In this document: positions 53,538-63,044 of the stretch, piece after piece
Layout of the letters: each line of letters begins with the position of its first letter
Position numbering within the stretch: position 1 is the first letter of the stretch
Origin: Desulfosporosinus acidiphilus SJ4
Lineage (GTDB): Bacteria > Bacillota > Desulfitobacteriia > Desulfitobacteriales > Desulfitobacteriaceae
DNA: 64,000 nt
Direction: 5' to 3'
Assembly (NCBI RefSeq): GCF_000255115.2
Contig: NC_018068.1
Location: 4,001,977-4,065,976 of the forward strand
Program-made: the position numbers and the translations under genes
Notes under the pieces: model-generated
Databases searched by the model: none
The model's input: only the letters and a program-made list of their open reading frames with translations
Told to the model about the DNA's origin: nothing

Positions 53538-54625
53538 TGGCCAAAACTAGAGGCATTGTCATGAAGACCTCCAAAAAAAACACTATTCTTTACACTGAAT
53601 ACGGGGACTATCTGAATATCAAAACACCGCTTGCTGCTCCCCTTCTCGGACAAGTTATGGAAGTGGATCTGCCTATACGGAAAGCTATTAGTCCAAGCTT
53701 CCTAAAAATAGCTTCGATTGCAGCTATGCTGCTTCTCGTTTTGGGTGTAAGTGTATTTAACATTGTCTCCGGCGTCAATACCGCCGTAGCAGCTGTTGTA
53801 ATGGATATAAATAATAGTAAGGAACTTTTGGTTAACTCTGATGCCAAAGTTCTTAAGGTGATTGATTTAAATCAAGGAACTCAAATTTCACCATCTGAGC
53901 TTGAGCTTCAAGGAAAAGACATTTATACATCTGTTGCCCTAATGGTAGATCAGGCCAATACTCAGGGAGGCTTTAAACAAGGCAAAAAACCGGTCATGGC
54001 AAGCATTATCCCCCTTAACAACCGTCAGGCAGATATCGTTGATCAAGCCAAACTCCGTGACTCTATTAGACGCCTCATGATTGAGAAAAATATTTCTTCC
54101 GACTTGATGGTAAGCACGACAGATGAAACCACACAAAAAACCGCTCAAAACCTAGGAATGAGTGTGAACAATTATCTAGTGTATAAGGGTTTAATGGCTA
54201 AAGGGTTCGTTGTCAATCCAAAAGGTTCAGGTAATAACAACACTCTTCATATGTTGACAGAGGCAAATACTACCTTAAACTCACTTTTCCCTAAAGAATG
54301 TGTAACAATAAATCCTCAAAGCGAGACACCTCAAGAGACACCCAACGCGATGGAAACTCCGATGACTGGCCAAAATATGCCTTCTAATGGTACCCAAAAA
54401 GCGAGTTTGAATCCAAGTCCGACTCCGAGTTCGGGTCAAAGTCAAAGTTCTAGTCCAAGTACAAGTCATAATCCGAGTTCACCCAATATGACTAACACCT
54501 CGCCACCTACCGGTTACCCAATGCCCAGCAGTTCTCCAAAGAACATTACACCCTCGTTCCCCATACCCAAGCAAGATAATATGCCTGCTAGCTCAGGCTC
54601 CGAGAGTCATAATATGATGCCTTAA
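53537..54625 (+). CDS. rsgI: membrane anti-sigma factor RsgI
   Basis: A 362-residue protein: cytoplasmic RsgI N-terminal domain about 1-50 (RGIVMKTSKKNTILYTEYGDY), one membrane helix about 58-80 (IASIAAMLLLVLGVSVFNIV), an extracytoplasmic middle domain that starts AVVMDINNSKELLVN, and a Ser/Pro/Thr-rich tail. No carbohydrate-binding module or hydrolase is fused. It would hold SigI until an external cue frees it. Coupled to sigI by 1-base overlap. Confidence 0.9.
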   Translation: MAKTRGIVMKTSKKNTILYTEYGDYLNIKTPLAAPLLGQVMEVDLPIRKAISPSFLKIASIAAMLLLVLGVSVFNIVSGVNTAVAAVVMDINNSKELLVNSDAKVLKVIDLNQGTQISPSELELQGKDIYTSVALMVDQANTQGGFKQGKKPVMASIIPLNNRQADIVDQAKLRDSIRRLMIEKNISSDLMVSTTDETTQKTAQNLGMSVNNYLVYKGLMAKGFVVNPKGSGNNNTLHMLTEANTTLNSLFPKECVTINPQSETPQETPNAMETPMTGQNMPSNGTQKASLNPSPTPSSGQSQSSSPSTSHNPSSPNMTNTSPPTGYPMPSSSPKNITPSFPIPKQDNMPASSGSESHNMMP

Positions 54626-54632
54626 ATTCATA

Positions 54633-54669
54633 CAAGAGTCTTTTACACACAAATAGTGAAAGACTCTTG
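54633..54669 (+). terminator. terminator-like hairpin after rsgI
   Basis: CAAGAGTCTTT...AAAGACTCTTG, 11-bp stem. It stands directly before the ATTCAY boxes of the next gene. Confidence 0.6.
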
Positions 54670-54671
54670 AA

Positions 54672-54726
54672 ATTCATCAGAAATTCATAACTCATTCACA
54701 GCAAAATCGAATTGATTTTCTATACT
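54672..54726 (+). promoter_or_regulatory. three ATTCAY boxes and -10 of the second repeat-protein gene
   Basis: ATTCAT (54672), ATTCAT (54683), ATTCAC (54694) at 11-bp steps; TATACT at 54721-54726, 27 bp after the start of box 3, exactly as before the cupredoxin gene. The sequence is nearly identical to that promoter from the boxes through GAGACAT. Confidence 0.75.
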
Positions 54727-54766
54727 TGAGACATGAAGCAAGGTTATAATTAGAGGAGGAAAAATG

Positions 54767-55294
54767 ATGAATAAGACAAAATGGATTGTAGGACTCTCAA
54801 TAGCTAGTATAATTGCCCTTTCAGGTACTGTGTTCGCTATGAACTCTGGGTCATATGCCACCAAACCTGTCGGACAAAATACCGTTTTATCAAATTCCGT
54901 TAATAAAACCGCCAATCTAGGAACAGGCACTGGCACTGATACCGACGGAAGCAGCGCGATTAATAATAGTTCGCCAACAACAAGACAAGCCACAAGCACA
55001 TCACCATCTTCAAGTGACAGTAGGCCAAATAACGTAATTACGCCAGGTTCTAATGGATTCGCCGGAGGTTATGGAATGGGTGGTTACGGTACTAATGGAA
55101 ATGGTGGAGGCAACGGTATGATGGGCGGCTACGGTGCTAACGTAAACGGTGGAGGCTACGGAATGATGGGTGGCTACGGCGCTAACGGAAACGGTGGAGG
55201 TTATGGTATGATGGGCGGTTACGGTTCTAGTGGATACGGCGGAGGATATGGCATGATGGGCGGTTATGGTTCTAATGGAAACGGTAATAAGTAA
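54767..55294 (+). CDS. secreted Gly/Tyr/Met-repeat protein without copper domain
   Basis: A 175-residue paralogue of the first half of the cupredoxin protein. The signal peptide (IVGLSIASIIALSGTVFA) is nearly identical, followed by a Ser/Thr linker and imperfect repeats of GGYGMMGGYGANGNG in the last 80 residues. DNA-level repeats have diverged. No cupredoxin domain follows; the protein ends at NGNGNK. GGAGG precedes ATGATG (54764/54767). Role unknown; metal sequestration or a matrix protein are guesses. Confidence 0.75.
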   Translation: MNKTKWIVGLSIASIIALSGTVFAMNSGSYATKPVGQNTVLSNSVNKTANLGTGTGTDTDGSSAINNSSPTTRQATSTSPSSSDSRPNNVITPGSNGFAGGYGMGGYGTNGNGGGNGMMGGYGANVNGGGYGMMGGYGANGNGGGYGMMGGYGSSGYGGGYGMMGGYGSNGNGNK

Positions 55295-55386
55295 TTACTC
55301 AAGTACGATACATTCACTGTTGGTTTCTTTGTTACAATGATGTACCATGTACCATATTCCCAATAAACAGAAAAGGAGTTTGTTTC

Positions 55387-56082
55387 TTGATGAGAATCTT
55401 ACTCGTTGATGATGAAAAGAAAATCATCACAGTTCTTAAAGCCTACCTACAACAAGAAGGCTTCCAAGTAACTACCGCCCTTAACGGGCTAATTGCTCTG
55501 ACGCTATTTAAGGAGAACACTTACGATCTAATTATCCTCGATTTGATGCTTCCCGGTATGTCCGGTATAGAGATTTGTCGTGAAATCCGTAAAATATCCT
55601 CCGTCCCTATCATAATGCTCACGGCAAAAGTCGAAGAAGAAGACCGTATTCAAGGCTTGGGCATCGGTGCAGATGATTACATTACCAAACCCTTCAGCCC
55701 ACGCGAAGTAGTCGCTCGGGTTCGTGCTGTTTTACGTCGGGTGAATAACGAAACCACTCCACTTGCAGACATGATTTCCTATAACAACGGTCTGACTATA
55801 GACAATATTCAACATGAGGTTCGCCTTCATGATCAAGTAGTTCCACTCACTCCAACCGAGTTTAAGATTCTGGGGGCCTTGGCTAAGCATCCTGGACGGG
55901 TATACTCCCGTGGACAGCTGGTTGAAATTGTTCAAGGACATGACTTTGAAGGAGATGATCGCGTGATTGATGCTCATATTAAAAAAATCCGGCAAAAAAT
56001 CGAGCTTTCCCCAAGTGACCCGCGTATTATTCTCACTGTTTACGGAGTGGGCTATAAGTTCAATCCCAATCCGGAGCTGTAA
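55387..56082 (+). CDS. OmpR-family response regulator
   Basis: A 231-residue regulator: receiver domain (ILLVDDEKKI; phospho-Asp in LIILDLMLPGMSG; Lys in YITKPFSP) and a winged-helix DNA-binding domain (LTPTEFKILGALAKHPGRVYSRGQL; DDRVIDAHIKKIRQKI). Start TTG 55387 (8 bases after GGAG) or ATG 55390. It is coupled to a sensor kinase. The 11-bp direct repeats at four promoters in this region are the type of site this family binds. Confidence 0.95.
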   Translation: MMRILLVDDEKKIITVLKAYLQQEGFQVTTALNGLIALTLFKENTYDLIILDLMLPGMSGIEICREIRKISSVPIIMLTAKVEEEDRIQGLGIGADDYITKPFSPREVVARVRAVLRRVNNETTPLADMISYNNGLTIDNIQHEVRLHDQVVPLTPTEFKILGALAKHPGRVYSRGQLVEIVQGHDFEGDDRVIDAHIKKIRQKIELSPSDPRIILTVYGVGYKFNPNPEL

Positions 56083-56083
56083 G

Positions 56084-57475
56084 ATGCGCAAAAAACTATT
56101 TTTGTCCACAATCATCATCGCGCTGATTACCGTTACCCTTAGCATGCTAGCCGTTGAATTTGTCTTTCAGCAACAATTTAGTAACTATCTGACTACGACG
56201 AATGAGAATACTATAGAGCAGCTGCCTTCACGCCTAAGCGCCCTCTATCTGAGTAAGGGTTCTTGGGATTCTGCCTCTTTAGAAGAAATCAGCAATACCC
56301 TTCCGGCTGGCACGACGGTAACATTGAGCGATCCCAATGGCCGACTCATTGCCACCTTAAATGATTCTATGGGATCAATGATGCAGGGACAAGGTAATGC
56401 GGGAATGATGGGTATGATGGGCTCATCGGGCATTATGAGTTGGAAAACGAAAACTCTCCCAATTTCCGGAGCAAATGGAGTTATAGCAACAGCTCTAGTT
56501 CGCTACCCGTCCACAGCTCAAATTCTAAATCCTCAAGATGTCCTCTTCCAATCCTCAGTATTTCGTTCGCTTTTATTTGCCGGAGGCTTGGCCCTATTAT
56601 TGGGGATGATCCTCAGTTACTTCACAAGCCGCCGCCTTGTTGCTCCTCTTCAGAGCTTAACCCGAGCTGCGGAACGAATAGGACAAGGACATCTCAAAGA
56701 ACGAGTTTCGACACGATCACGTGATGAAGTTGGACAATTAGCGAATGCCTTTAATATCATGGCCGACAGCTTGGAGCGGCAAGAAACCCTGCGCAAACAA
56801 TTCACAGCCGACATCGCCCATGAGCTCCGTACTCCTTTAACTTCCATCAAGAGTTTTATTGAAGCCTTTCAGGATAACGTTCTGCCGGCCAGCCCGGAGA
56901 ACCTCACCTCCATTCATGAGGAAATTGACCGTTTAGTTGACTTATCCAGTGACCTAAAAGACTTAAATGTGGCGGAAATGGGTACTTTAACACCCATCTT
57001 CGAACCAGTAGACTTGAATCATTTGCTAGAAAAAGTGATTAATAGCCTTTATCCGCTGATCCAAGAAAAGCAATTAGCCCTGAATTGGAACGCTTCGCCG
57101 GAGCCTGCGACTATATCGGGAGACGGGCGGCTTTTAACCAGGCTCTTTTACAATCTCATTCACAACGCCTATCGGTACTCAAATGATAGCGGTAAAGTGA
57201 TCGTTAGGCTTACATCAACACCGGATTCTGCGGTAATCGCTATTAAAAACACAGGCCCCGGCATTCCGGAAAAAGATCTGCCTTATATCTTCGAGCGATT
57301 CTACCGCGCCGATAAATCCCGTACCCGGGAAACCGGAGGAACAGGAATTGGTCTAGCCCTAGTCCAGCAGATTACAAACCTCCATAAAGGCACCATCACT
57401 GTGCAAAGTAAAGTCGGTCAAGATACTGAATTTATTGTCCAACTTCCTAAAGAGATAAAAGTGGCAGAGGAATAG
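56084..57475 (+). CDS. sensor histidine kinase with Met-rich extracytoplasmic loop
   Basis: A 463-residue kinase. TM1 about 5-27, extracytoplasmic domain 28-158 with a Met/Gly patch at 96-118 (MGSMM, GMMGMMGSSGIM), TM2 about 160-182, HAMP about 183-235, HisKA with His246 (ADIAHELRTPLTS), ATPase motifs (LIHNAYRYS, KNTGPGI, GGTGIGLALV). Start ATG 56084, one base after the regulator stop. A Met patch in the sensor loop suggests Cu(I)/Ag(I) or oxidant sensing, by analogy with CusS-type kinases (inference). Confidence 0.93.
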   Translation: MRKKLFLSTIIIALITVTLSMLAVEFVFQQQFSNYLTTTNENTIEQLPSRLSALYLSKGSWDSASLEEISNTLPAGTTVTLSDPNGRLIATLNDSMGSMMQGQGNAGMMGMMGSSGIMSWKTKTLPISGANGVIATALVRYPSTAQILNPQDVLFQSSVFRSLLFAGGLALLLGMILSYFTSRRLVAPLQSLTRAAERIGQGHLKERVSTRSRDEVGQLANAFNIMADSLERQETLRKQFTADIAHELRTPLTSIKSFIEAFQDNVLPASPENLTSIHEEIDRLVDLSSDLKDLNVAEMGTLTPIFEPVDLNHLLEKVINSLYPLIQEKQLALNWNASPEPATISGDGRLLTRLFYNLIHNAYRYSNDSGKVIVRLTSTPDSAVIAIKNTGPGIPEKDLPYIFERFYRADKSRTRETGGTGIGLALVQQITNLHKGTITVQSKVGQDTEFIVQLPKEIKVAEE

Positions 57476-57493
57476 ATCCTCGGCCACTTTTAT
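57457..57493 (+). terminator. terminator of the regulator-kinase operon
   Basis: AAAAGTGGC-A-GAGG-loop-CCTC-G-GCCACTTTT, then ATTTTC. The stem includes the kinase stop codon. Confidence 0.85.
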
Positions 57494-57585
57494 TTTCAAG
57501 TATTGCTTTAGCCTGACGTTAGACTTTAGCCTGCAGTTAGAATAATAAAATTAATAACAATTGATCTTATCATATCCCCAAAAAC

Positions 57586-58026
57586 TTATTTTGAACCAAG
57601 TGCTTCCTTAACAAGAGGTTGTAGGGCTGGATCTTTTAGCATGGTTTCAAAGGTCGTTTTCATCCGAGGATCAGCCATGATCTGTACCATAGGCTTATAC
57701 ATAGACGGATTAGACATAATACTTACCATTGCATCCTGGTTTTGGCTGCTCCCCATGAAACCAATCATATTCTTTTGGACATTGCTGTCCTTCATCACAT
57801 CTGTCATCACAGGTAACATTTGAGATGACCCCATGATTTTCACCATAGACTGACGCGTATCAGGTGAGCTTAAAATATCAACCATAGCCGAGGGATTGCT
57901 GGTCATATATTGGGTCATATTGCTGGTATTCATCATACCATTGCTTTGACTGCTACAACCGGCAAGGACTAATGTAGCAGTCGAGATTAAACCTACAATT
58001 AGAACTGATCTTATTTTCTTATTCAT
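57586..58026 (-). CDS. Met-rich helical lipoprotein
   Basis: A 146-residue lipoprotein: signal peptide with LAGC lipobox (Cys near 23), then an all-helical domain made of short repeated units rich in Met and Asp/Ser (MVDILSSPDTRQSMVKIMGS, DAMVSIMSNPSMYKPMVQIM). The pattern resembles GerD, the spore germination lipoprotein scaffold, but Met content is much higher. ATG 58026 chosen for spacing to GGAGA. Two ATTCAT boxes at 11 bp lie 255 bp upstream, the same motif as the repeat-protein genes. Confidence 0.65.
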   Translation of the reverse strand: MNKKIRSVLIVGLISTATLVLAGCSSQSNGMMNTSNMTQYMTSNPSAMVDILSSPDTRQSMVKIMGSSQMLPVMTDVMKDSNVQKNMIGFMGSSQNQDAMVSIMSNPSMYKPMVQIMADPRMKTTFETMLKDPALQPLVKEALGSK

Positions 58027-58280
58027 AACCCTCATTCTCCTACATTCAAATTAGCTTTTTCTTTAAATTTTGTCTAAGTATAAGTAGTTTAGAATCAACT
58101 AAAAATATGTTCACGAAATCAATCATTGGCAATGTCTTTGTTTTGCTACCATTCCTCATATTACTTCGGGAACAGCAATACCACTTTCATTTTTCTTTAA
58201 TTCATTCCTCCCTAAATATTGTTTAACAGCATCAATTTGTTTTATGCTGTATTGTTATATCTTTAGTGTACCTCTTTAAT
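58027..58280. other. long leader or promoter region of the Met-rich lipoprotein
   Basis: A+T-rich, no gene. A TATAAC-like -10 on the minus strand occurs near 58259-58254. Confidence 0.35.
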
Positions 58281-58297
58281 ATGAATTTCTCATGAAT
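58281..58297 (-). promoter_or_regulatory. two ATTCAT boxes at 11 bp upstream of the Met-rich lipoprotein
   Basis: Minus-strand ATTCATGAGAAATTCAT is identical to the first two boxes before the chemoreceptor gene. The third box and TATACT at the standard distance are absent. Confidence 0.5.
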
Positions 58298-58399
58298 TCG
58301 GGCTTAGATATTTGATCTGGAGCCCTTTTTCAATTAGGAAATAATAGAATTATTAAAGAGCCTACTGGATCATCAGAAAAATCTTATTTTCAAAAAATA

Positions 58400-59077
58400 T
58401 TAATAAGCGATAGCACAATTCTTACCGCTTTGTTTAGCCATTAAGAGTGCTTTATCGGAGGCCACTACAACATCGTGAATATTACTCGCATCGTCGGGAT
58501 AACTCGAAACCCCAAGGGATACTGTAATTTGGGGATATGGAGTGTTAGCCAATCGACTAATTTCAGTTCTGATCTTTTCGGCCAACGTTATGGCGTCCTT
58601 TTTATCACAGTCTATTAGCAGCAAAACTATTTCCTCTCCACCGTATCTATAAACTCGATCAGTCGCACGGACACAAGATTGAATAGTCTGACCTACTTTT
58701 ATGAGAATCGCATCTCCAACATCATGTCCAAACTGATTGTTAAAATTCCTAAAATTATCAATGTCAATGAATATTAGTGACAATACACCATTGTGTTCTA
58801 CATTTTTCATATCGATATCGAACGCCCTGCGATTGAAGAGGCCCGTCAAAGAATCAGTCATAAGCTTTGATCTTAATTGCCGATTGATATCTTTTAATTT
58901 TTCAATCCTTCTGTAAAACAAATCGACCGCAATAAAGTTTACTGTCCCAATCAAAGCTCCCAGAGTGATACAATGCACAAGTATATTATTAAAAAGTGGC
59001 GTAGCTAAGAAATGTAATGAAGCTACACAAATTATTCCAACAAACACCAATGCTAAAAACAGCCACGATATAATCAT
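58400..59077 (-). CDS. membrane GGDEF diguanylate cyclase
   Basis: A 225-residue enzyme making c-di-GMP from two GTP. Two membrane helices (about 3-25 and 35-55) are followed by a short coiled linker and a GGDEF domain (DSLTGLFNRRAFDIDM; IDIDNFRNFND-like FIDIDNFRNFNNQFGHD; YGGEEIVLLL). The active-site loop is GGEE with Ile in place of Phe. The inhibitory I-site RATD lies five residues before it, so product inhibition is likely. It is the second gene after a HD-GYP phosphodiesterase, 22 bases apart. Confidence 0.93.
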   Translation of the reverse strand: MIISWLFLALVFVGIICVASLHFLATPLFNNILVHCITLGALIGTVNFIAVDLFYRRIEKLKDINRQLRSKLMTDSLTGLFNRRAFDIDMKNVEHNGVLSLIFIDIDNFRNFNNQFGHDVGDAILIKVGQTIQSCVRATDRVYRYGGEEIVLLLIDCDKKDAITLAEKIRTEISRLANTPYPQITVSLGVSSYPDDASNIHDVVVASDKALLMAKQSGKNCAIAY

Positions 59078-59099
59078 TTTTTAAAATCACACTCTCTTG

Positions 59100-60752
59100 T
59101 TATGTGATGACTACAAGTTTTTCCTCACATTCTAAAAATGCTTCAACAACTTCCGGATCAAAATGCTGATTTTTATCCGCTACAATTCTATCTTTAGCCT
59201 CTTGATGAGATAGACCTTCTTTATAAGACCTTTTAGAACGAATTGCATCGTACGCATCGCAGAGAGCAAATATCCTAGCTTCTATGGGGATCTCTTGACC
59301 TTTTAACCCTTCAGGATATCCTTTCCCATTAAACTTTTCATGGTGATAAGCACAAATATTCATCCCCATTTCGAGGAAAGACTCTGTCAGATCATATTTA
59401 TCAATCGTTTCTTTAAGGATATTTTTACCCGTTAGAACATGTTTCTTCATTTCGGTATACTCTTCATCTGTCAATTTACCATTTTTCAGCAAAATAGCAT
59501 CAGGTATAGCAACTTTTCCTATGTCATGGAGTGTGGCTGCATAATAGAGATTATCTATAAACTCGCTAGTTATGATTTTTTCGTACTGCTTATGTGTCCT
59601 TAATTGCTGAGCTAAAATTATGGCATAATCTCTTGACCTTTCTAAATGCATCCCAGTCTCTGGATCGCGTCCTTCTGCAAGTGTTGCGAGAGAAAAAACA
59701 ATCGCCTTTTGTGTACTAAATAACTTTTTGAAAATTGAAAAATTCATGAAGATGCTATACATAACTAAGCTCAAAAATAAGAGGAGTAAAGCTTCGAACA
59801 TATATACTAATTTACCTAAGGTTACTTTCAATAAAGGTAACTGATGGTATTCCGCGAGGATAAATGGTTGTTGGTCAAAGATATTAACCCTTGAATAATG
59901 AATCCTTTCCATTTCATTTACCGGATACCAATTAGAACTGTCGTTTAATGGATAGCTAATTTTCTTAATATCCAAGCTCCCATCTGTTTGATTCACAAAT
60001 ATGTCCAATCCATCATTCGTTTGAATAAATAATTGAGTATTAGGGAGAATCTTAAAAACGTTTGATAAATCAAGATCAATGAACAATACACCTTTTAATG
60101 CTTGATCATCCATTAACGGCATAGCTAAGGTCATTACAACCCTTTTCCTTAAATCAGATCCTTCTTTTTCTGTTGCAAAATATACTGGAGAAAGAGATGC
60201 TTGACCTTTCTGCAATTTCATGGACTTTTGGAATAGATTCCTATGTACATCACTGTTACTTAAACCATTAGTCCAGGAAAGTAAATTTTCCGTTTTACTG
60301 TTTACTTGTAGCATCTCAAGCTCCGAAGCATTCATCACCGTCATCTGATAAAATTGTTTACCCTCCAAGAAACCCGTTAGTACATGCTCTGCCTCCATTT
60401 TCTTTGATGGGGCAAAATTTTGTGAGTAATAATCTTTTAGTTCAGGCAACGCTATGGTAAAGTCCAAATCCCGCTGAAGATCAGAAAAATAATTGCTTAT
60501 ATTCGTTTTCCCGGAATTCACTTCAGCCATTGTTTTTTGACCTCTCCATTGTTCTTCTTCATTATATACTTGTCTTGAACCAAGATATAATGAGATTCCA
60601 AAAACAATCAGTAAAAGGAGAAGGACTAAAATAAACATTAAATTCTGTCGTATCAACTTTCTAAGCGAGGATAAATCTCCCCTTGGGCGAGTTGAGAAAC
60701 CCTTCATGATCGTATGCAGAGAATCAGTTTCATGGTTCCTTTTAAGTACCAC
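59100..60752 (-). CDS. membrane HD-GYP c-di-GMP phosphodiesterase with Cache-type sensor
   Basis: A 550-residue protein: TM1 about 33-54, a large extracytoplasmic domain of about 270 residues with Cache-like strands (KGVLFIDLDLSNVFKIL), TM2 about 320-342, and a C-terminal HD-GYP domain (AATLHDIGKVAIPD; HHEKFNGKGYPEGLKG; ALCDAYDAIRSKRSYK). It would cleave c-di-GMP to GMP. Next to a cyclase in one operon, so local control of the second messenger is likely. Confidence 0.92.
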   Translation of the reverse strand: MVLKRNHETDSLHTIMKGFSTRPRGDLSSLRKLIRQNLMFILVLLLLLIVFGISLYLGSRQVYNEEEQWRGQKTMAEVNSGKTNISNYFSDLQRDLDFTIALPELKDYYSQNFAPSKKMEAEHVLTGFLEGKQFYQMTVMNASELEMLQVNSKTENLLSWTNGLSNSDVHRNLFQKSMKLQKGQASLSPVYFATEKEGSDLRKRVVMTLAMPLMDDQALKGVLFIDLDLSNVFKILPNTQLFIQTNDGLDIFVNQTDGSLDIKKISYPLNDSSNWYPVNEMERIHYSRVNIFDQQPFILAEYHQLPLLKVTLGKLVYMFEALLLLFLSLVMYSIFMNFSIFKKLFSTQKAIVFSLATLAEGRDPETGMHLERSRDYAIILAQQLRTHKQYEKIITSEFIDNLYYAATLHDIGKVAIPDAILLKNGKLTDEEYTEMKKHVLTGKNILKETIDKYDLTESFLEMGMNICAYHHEKFNGKGYPEGLKGQEIPIEARIFALCDAYDAIRSKRSYKEGLSHQEAKDRIVADKNQHFDPEVVEAFLECEEKLVVIT

Positions 60753-60940
60753 ACGTTAATGTCCATGAATATGTTCATACCTCTTCCCTCTCTCACTATT
60801 TTGACTATCTTTATTCATCCTTGTAGAGATATCTAATTAAATAATTCAAATTAACACTTTGAAGAATGGAAAATCATCTAAACATTTGCTTTCTAGCACT
60901 ATCAATATTTTACTTAAGGAGCCCGCTTTAATTGAAAAAT

Positions 60941-62680
60941 CTACAGCCTAAATTTTGAGACAAGATGTAATAAACTTTCGCCAAGCTTTGCCAGGGCTTC
61001 AGCTGATTGGCTCACCGTTTCCATTGTGGCGGCTTGTTCCTCCGACACAGCGGAAACCTCTTCTGCACTTGCTGCAGTCTGCTCAGCTATCACACCAATA
61101 CTTTCCACTGATTGGACCGCATGGGTTGTACCTGTGGCCATTTGGTGAGATGCTTCCGAAACCTGATGAATTTGCTCTACGACAGTGTTAACTTCTTCTA
61201 CTATGGTTCGGAAGGAATGACCTGCCAAATTCACAGCTTCTACTCCCGCAACCACATCACCTTTACTATTCTCCATCAGTCCTACCGCACGTTCCGTCTC
61301 ACGCTGGATATTATCAATTAGGGTTGCGATCTGAACTGTGGAAATCGATGATTGCTCCGCCAACTTACGGACCTCTTCAGCAACTACAGCAAATCCTCTC
61401 CCTTGTTCGCCCGCCCGTGCAGCCTCAATCGCTGCATTAAGAGCCAGTAAATTGGTTTGCTCTGCGATTCCTTTGATGACATCCACAATTTGCCCGATCT
61501 GTTTGGATTGATCTCCCAACTGGAAAACGGCTTCGGCTGTATGAACAGACGCTTGTCGGATTTGTTCGATTTTGTTCACGGCATTTTCGGCTTGAAGCGC
61601 TCCTAGGTTAGCAGCCTGCGCTGCCTTTCCACTCCTTTGGTTAACCACCCCAGCATTTTCCGCCACCTGCAGCGCATTAGCTGACAGCTGTTCAATGACC
61701 CTACTGGTATCTCTGACTGATATTGCTTGATCCGTTGCCCCGGACGCAAGTTGAGCTAGAGTTTCAGATATTTGTCCACTGGCAGCTGTCGCTTCCTCTG
61801 AAGCAGCCGATAATTCTTGGCTAGTTGCCGCAATACTCTCAGACTGAGTTAATACTTCTCTAATAACCTCTCGCAACGAATGGACCATCGCACTAACCGC
61901 TTGGGCTAAAACACCAATTTCGTCTTTATTTTTAATATCAGGCATTTTAACGTTTAAGTCCCCATCAGCCACTGACTGAGCAACCTTCGTCACCTCAGTT
62001 AGAGGACGGCTAATATGTCGTGCCAGCATAATTGCCAAACCCGCCCCCACAATCAAGGCCATTAAAACAAATATAATCAGGAACCTCAAAACAGAACTAT
62101 CTGTAGTCCGCGCATCTACAACGGCTTGAGCCCCTCCTTGATCCTGAAAATTCATTTGAGCATTCATATCTTTGATCACCTGGTCAAAACTTGCTTTGCT
62201 CTTATCCATTATTATGGAACGGGCCTCATCATCCTTACCTTCCGCTATCAGTTTCCATACTTCATCAGCATCTGTCATATACATGCTAAAGGATTTCTGC
62301 ATGGTTTGACTTCGTGCTTTTCCATCTCCACTTGTTACATATTTATTATACTGGGCAAAATCACTTTCCCATTTGGTTTTAAAGTTCATGAATTGAGCTT
62401 TTTCGTCCTGTAACATTTTTGCATTGGCACGCATCGTAAATCCTATCAAAAGAGTACGCCGAGTGTCTTCTGTATCCTCAACCACTTGCGCCAAGGACGT
62501 TGTTGCTTTTAACCAATGCCCGCCTAGATCTTCCGCTCCCGCATTGATCTTATAAACGCCGAAATAGCCCACACCCCCAACAAGCAACGTTAGTAGCAGT
62601 ACAACCAAAAAGCCTAAGAGTAATTTAATTCTTATCCCGTAACTTATGACAGACTTTGAGGTATCTATCTTTTTATCCAT
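60941..62680 (-). CDS. methyl-accepting chemotaxis protein
   Basis: A 579-residue chemoreceptor: TM1 about 17-37, a four-helix-bundle ligand domain 38-205, TM2 about 204-225, HAMP about 226-280, and a signalling domain whose hairpin tip reads [20 protein letters not shown] with [16 protein letters not shown]. No C-terminal CheR-docking pentapeptide. The 4HB domain ([13 protein letters not shown] region) may bind small ligands or metals. Its promoter copies that of the two repeat proteins, which links taxis to the copper-protein regulon. Leader of about 200 bases. Confidence 0.95.
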   Translation of the reverse strand: MDKKIDTSKSVISYGIRIKLLLGFLVVLLLTLLVGGVGYFGVYKINAGAEDLGGHWLKATTSLAQVVEDTEDTRRTLLIGFTMRANAKMLQDEKAQFMNFKTKWESDFAQYNKYVTSGDGKARSQTMQKSFSMYMTDADEVWKLIAEGKDDEARSIIMDKSKASFDQVIKDMNAQMNFQDQGGAQAVVDARTTDSSVLRFLIIFVLMALIVGAGLAIMLARHISRPLTEVTKVAQSVADGDLNVKMPDIKNKDEIGVLAQAVSAMVHSLREVIREVLTQSESIAATSQELSAASEEATAASGQISETLAQLASGATDQAISVRDTSRVIEQLSANALQVAENAGVVNQRSGKAAQAANLGALQAENAVNKIEQIRQASVHTAEAVFQLGDQSKQIGQIVDVIKGIAEQTNLLALNAAIEAARAGEQGRGFAVVAEEVRKLAEQSSISTVQIATLIDNIQRETERAVGLMENSKGDVVAGVEAVNLAGHSFRTIVEEVNTVVEQIHQVSEASHQMATGTTHAVQSVESIGVIAEQTAASAEEVSAVSEEQAATMETVSQSAEALAKLGESLLHLVSKFRL

Positions 62681-62883
62681 GTCTTAGCAACACTCCATTT
62701 CCTTAATAAGTTCAATTCTCCGGTCTACACTACCATACTCCGCCCAGTGCCGAAATAACAGCTACTGCTATGTAATTCTTGCCATTTATGATTTATGGTT
62801 TGCTTTTCGACAAGAACACCAAGATAACCTCTATTTTCTTATGTCATTTTAGATTTTAATGATGCAACCTTGTCTATGGTCAA
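62681..62883 (-). other. 200-base leader of the chemoreceptor gene
   Basis: The predicted start site near 62875 gives a long untranslated leader. It includes GCACTGGGCGGAGTATGG and an adjacent GTAGACCGGAGA (about 62715-62755), G-rich against the A+T-rich background. No c-di-GMP riboswitch core is recognised. Confidence 0.4.
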
Positions 62884-62938
62884 AGTATATTGAATCAATA
62901 CGACTATGCTGTGAATGAGTTATGAATTTCTCATGAAT
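62884..62938 (-). promoter_or_regulatory. three ATTCAY boxes and -10 of the chemoreceptor gene
   Basis: Minus-strand boxes start at 62938 (ATTCAT), 62927 (ATTCAT) and 62916 (ATTCAC), 11 bp apart; TATACT lies at 62889-62884, 27 bp after the start of box 3. TCGTATTGATT between them is identical to the cupredoxin promoter. Confidence 0.75.
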
Positions 62939-62999
62939 TTACCTTTTTCTTTGAAGGTTTGAATTCGTTCAGGCTACTGTTCACCACAATGAAAGACAA

Positions 63000-63043
63000 A
63001 AAAATGACTGGGCTGACTCTCATTCGTTAGCCCAGTCATTTTT
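63000..63043 (-). terminator. terminator of the second DsrJ-like gene
   Basis: Minus-strand AAAATGACTGGGCT, loop, AGCCCAGTCATTTTTTTG; perfect stem with T-run, 2 bases after the stop. Confidence 0.85.
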
Positions 63044-63044
63044 A

